Shown here: in pieces, positions 61,832 to 64,000 of the stretch | Position numbering within the stretch: the first letter of the stretch is position 1 | How the letters are laid out: each line of letters begins with the position of its first letter | From: Archaeoglobaceae archaeon | GTDB taxonomy: Archaea; Halobacteriota; Archaeoglobi; Archaeoglobales; Archaeoglobaceae | DNA: 64,000 bases | Direction: 5' to 3' | Assembly: GCA_027036775.1 (NCBI GenBank) | Contig: JALWDS010000001.1 | Location: forward strand, 119,783 to 183,782 | Position numbers and translations under genes: made by a program | Notes under the pieces: generated by a model | Told to the model about the DNA's origin: nothing | What the model saw: the letters and a program-made list of their open reading frames with translations, nothing else | The model's database searches: none

Positions 61832-63535
61832 ATGAGCGAGTTAATGGAGATGCTAACGAGGAGAGGATACTTCTGGCAGTCCTTCGAGATATACGGTGGA
61901 ATGGCAGGTTTCGTCGATTACGGTCCACTCGGAAACGCTCTCAGGAGAAAGATAGAGGATATCTGGCGTAAGCACTTCGTGATTAGAGAGAGGGCAGTTG
62001 AAATAGATACTCCCACGGTTTGCGTCGAAGAGGTATTTATAGCGTCTGGTCACGTTTCGTGTTTTACAGATGTAGCTATCGAATGCGAAAGCTGTGGCAG
62101 GGTTTTTAGAGCGGATCACTACATAAAGGAGGTTTTGGGAATTGAAATAGAACCCACAATTGAAACTGTCAAGGAGATAATCGACGAATACGACTTGAAG
62201 TGCGTTTGCGGTGGAAGGTTCAGGGAGCCTTTCCTGTTCAACCTGATGTTCTCAACCAAGATCGGCCCGGGAAAGGGTAAAATGGGTTATCTAAGGCCAG
62301 AAACCGCACAGGGAATTTTCATAGATTTCAGAAGGCTTTTGGAGTACTTCAGGCATAAGCTACCGTTTGGCGTTGCTCAGATAGGTAGGGCTTACAGAAA
62401 CGAGATAAGTCCGAGGCAGGGTGTTGTGAGGTTGAGAGAGTTCAATCAGGCCGAACTCGAATACTTCGTCCATCCGAAGGAGAAGAGGCACGAGAACTTC
62501 GAGAGATACGCAAACGTGAAGGTCAAGCTCTTGGACAAGAACGATAAACCGCATGAGGTAACCTTAAGAGAAGCGGTTGAGAGGGGTATAATCTGTCACG
62601 AGCTAATGGCATACTTCATAGGAAAGACGAGGGAGTTTCTGCTCGAAGTTGGTGTAGATGAAAGCAAGTTGAGATTCAGGCAACACAAGGACGACGAGAG
62701 GGCACACTACGCGATAGATTGCTGGGATGCTGAAGTTCTAACTTCCTACGGATGGATCGAAATTGTCGGAATTGCGGACAGAACGGACTACGATCTAAAA
62801 AAGCACATGGAACACAGCGGTGAGGATTTGAGGGTTTTCGTTCAATTCGAAAGGCCGATAAGGGTTAAAAAGAGGAAGATAGTTCCGAACATGAAAAAGC
62901 TTGGGCCAATTTACAGAGCCAAAGCTAAAGAGATTGCCAAGAAGCTTGAGGAGTTGGAAGTTGACGATTACGTCGATTCAGTTACGGTTGAAGTTGATGG
63001 TGAAAAGATAGAGATTTCAAGGGAGTTCTTCGAAATTGAAGAGGTTGAGGAGGAGATTCACGGGGAAAAGATTGTCCCTCACGTCATAGAACCTTCTTTT
63101 GGTTTGGATAGGATAACGTTCACGGTTTTGGAGCACAACTTCGACAAGGATGTCGTTGAGGGTGAGGAGAGGAGGGTTTTGAGGCTCAAGAGGTGGATAG
63201 CTCCGATTCCAGTTGCCGTATTGCCTCTGCTATCAAGGGAACCCTTCATATCGAAAGCCAAGGAAATTGTGGAAATGCTGAGAAACGAGGGAATTTACAC
63301 CGAATACGATGACTCCGGAAGTATTGGAAGGAGATACAGGAGGTTCGACGAAATCGGAACTCCATTCTGCATAACGGTGGATCATCAGACCTTCGAGGAT
63401 AGCACTGTGACTATAAGGGATAGAGACACAACAAAACAAGTTAGAGTCAAAATCGAGGAGCTTCCGAACGTCTTGAAGGAGCTTTTGAGCAGTGAGAGGG
63501 ATATAGAGGAGTTCGGAGAGATATTTAGGAGTTAA
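61832..63535 (+). CDS. glyS: Glycyl-tRNA synthetase (alpha2 type)
   Basis: Charges tRNA-Gly, one of whose genes is at 20 kb. The 567-residue class II enzyme has LTRRGYFWQSFEIYGG and YGPLGNALRRKIEDIW (motif 1 region), RPETAQGIFIDFR, motif 2 RAYRNEISPRQGVVRLREF and motif 3 PSFGLDRITF, plus a C-terminal anticodon domain. A CTTTAAG box lies about 25 nt before the ATG. The length agrees with archaeal homologues. Confidence 0.97.
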   Translation: MSELMEMLTRRGYFWQSFEIYGGMAGFVDYGPLGNALRRKIEDIWRKHFVIRERAVEIDTPTVCVEEVFIASGHVSCFTDVAIECESCGRVFRADHYIKEVLGIEIEPTIETVKEIIDEYDLKCVCGGRFREPFLFNLMFSTKIGPGKGKMGYLRPETAQGIFIDFRRLLEYFRHKLPFGVAQIGRAYRNEISPRQGVVRLREFNQAELEYFVHPKEKRHENFERYANVKVKLLDKNDKPHEVTLREAVERGIICHELMAYFIGKTREFLLEVGVDESKLRFRQHKDDERAHYAIDCWDAEVLTSYGWIEIVGIADRTDYDLKKHMEHSGEDLRVFVQFERPIRVKKRKIVPNMKKLGPIYRAKAKEIAKKLEELEVDDYVDSVTVEVDGEKIEISREFFEIEEVEEEIHGEKIVPHVIEPSFGLDRITFTVLEHNFDKDVVEGEERRVLRLKRWIAPIPVAVLPLLSREPFISKAKEIVEMLRNEGIYTEYDDSGSIGRRYRRFDEIGTPFCITVDHQTFEDSTVTIRDRDTTKQVRVKIEELPNVLKELLSSERDIEEFGEIFRS

Positions 63536-63604
63536 ATCTTTTCCCATATTTAATGCCCATTCCCAATAGAAAGGTTTAAATGCAAATCGTAGGATTAAGC
63601 TTCG

Positions 63605-64000
63605 ATGTTCAGATTGAGCAAGTCCATAAGGGATGCGAAGAAGGATAGAAATGCAATCATTGCGGAAATCAAGGTTCACTCCCCGAAGCACGGTGATCTA
63701 TTGAGGGGTAGGGATCCGTTGGAAATCCTCAGGGCTTACGAAAGAGCCAACGTATGCGGAATTTCTTACATAACCGAAAGAAAACACTTCAAGGGATCGT
63801 TCGATTTCCTTAAGGAACTTTGCAGAGAGACAGATTTACCCGTCTTGAGGAAGGACTTCGTAACCGAAAAGGATGAGATAGAGAGATCCGCTGAAATCGG
63901 AGTTTCCGCAATCCTACTAATAGCGAGGATTTTGAAGGAGAAAACTCCAGAGTTCGTGGATTTTGCAAGGGATCACGGATTGGATACGGTTGTTGAGGTT
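63605..64000 (+). CDS. trpC: Indole-3-glycerol phosphate synthase, 5' part
   Basis: The first 132 residues are present and the frame runs off the window. TrpC closes the indole ring in tryptophan synthesis. The TIM-barrel blocks are KVHSPKHGDLLRG (catalytic Lys/Ser loop), CGISYITERKHFKGSFDFL, LPVLRKDFV and IGVSAILLIARIL. A GTTTAAA box (63574-63580) lies about 27 nt before the ATG, so the mRNA is likely leaderless. Other trp genes may lie beyond the window. Confidence 0.92.
   Translation, partial: MFRLSKSIRDAKKDRNAIIAEIKVHSPKHGDLLRGRDPLEILRAYERANVCGISYITERKHFKGSFDFLKELCRETDLPVLRKDFVTEKDEIERSAEIGVSAILLIARILKEKTPEFVDFARDHGLDTVVEV

Overview
This window looks like a piece of an archaeal chromosome, most likely from the order Archaeoglobales (Archaeoglobus, Ferroglobus or Geoglobus type). 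The evidence is a CODH/acetyl-CoA synthase operon of the archaeal Cdh type next to F420/tetrahydromethanopterin enzymes, the large subunit of the euryarchaeal D-family DNA polymerase, a class I lysyl-tRNA synthetase, the archaeal isoprenoid enzymes isopentenyl phosphate kinase and type 2 IPP isomerase, an Archaeoglobus-type alanine dehydrogenase, and many genes whose TATA box lies 22-28 nt before the start codon (leaderless mRNAs). No methanogenesis-specific gene is seen. The order is an inference; genus and species cannot be told from the sequence alone.

Layout: 1-8.4 kb holds two tightly overlapping operons. The first is cdhB(partial)-cdhC-cooC-cdhD-cdhE. The second is mtd-like, ATP-grasp ligase, FrhB-like F420 oxidoreductase and a second cooC; together they are the C1/acetyl-CoA region. 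At 8.4-9.8 kb there is a tnpB transposon remnant with a tiny divergent regulator and hairpins at its right end. From 9.8 to 24.1 kb lie housekeeping genes (lysK, thrC, ubiD, argJ, hisS, thiD, tRNA-Gly, ribL, nog1, argG), a 4-cluster FrhB-type iron-sulfur protein, a glycosyltransferase and a TumE-type toxin-antitoxin pair. A GmrSD-like restriction gene (24.1-25.7 kb) precedes alanine dehydrogenase, an orphan ABC ATPase and polC with an intein. An isoprenoid operon (ipk-idi-idsA), trpB2, tRNA-Asn, pheT, thpR and an M20 peptidase follow. A type II restriction-modification pair (41.8-43.4 kb) sits before purSL.

The most unusual part is 46.7-54.3 kb, an AT-richer island of exported proteins. It contains a FilR1-type regulator, a frameshifted UbiA prenyltransferase and an array of palindromes repeated every 20 bp. 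Next come a secreted peptide precursor with a 97-residue Cys-rich C-terminus (16 Cys) that resembles halocin C8, a small membrane protein, a lipoprotein with a C-terminal CPHC thioredoxin domain and a minimal VKOR-like protein. They are followed by a secreted zinc phospholipase C-like enzyme and two further exported proteins of unknown function. Three of the exported proteins share nearly the same leader and signal peptide. The simplest reading is a disulfide-rich archaeocin with its own oxidative folding machinery.

From 54.6 kb to the end are ASCH-HTH/metG, DUF5350, a THEP1-ComF-DprA-trm1 operon, a small membrane-protein/wHTH cluster, glyS and the start of trpC.

Gene calls rest on reading motifs and recognising families by eye; no search was run. 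Start codons were moved from the longest ORF where a TATA box, ribosome binding site or family N-terminus argued for it.
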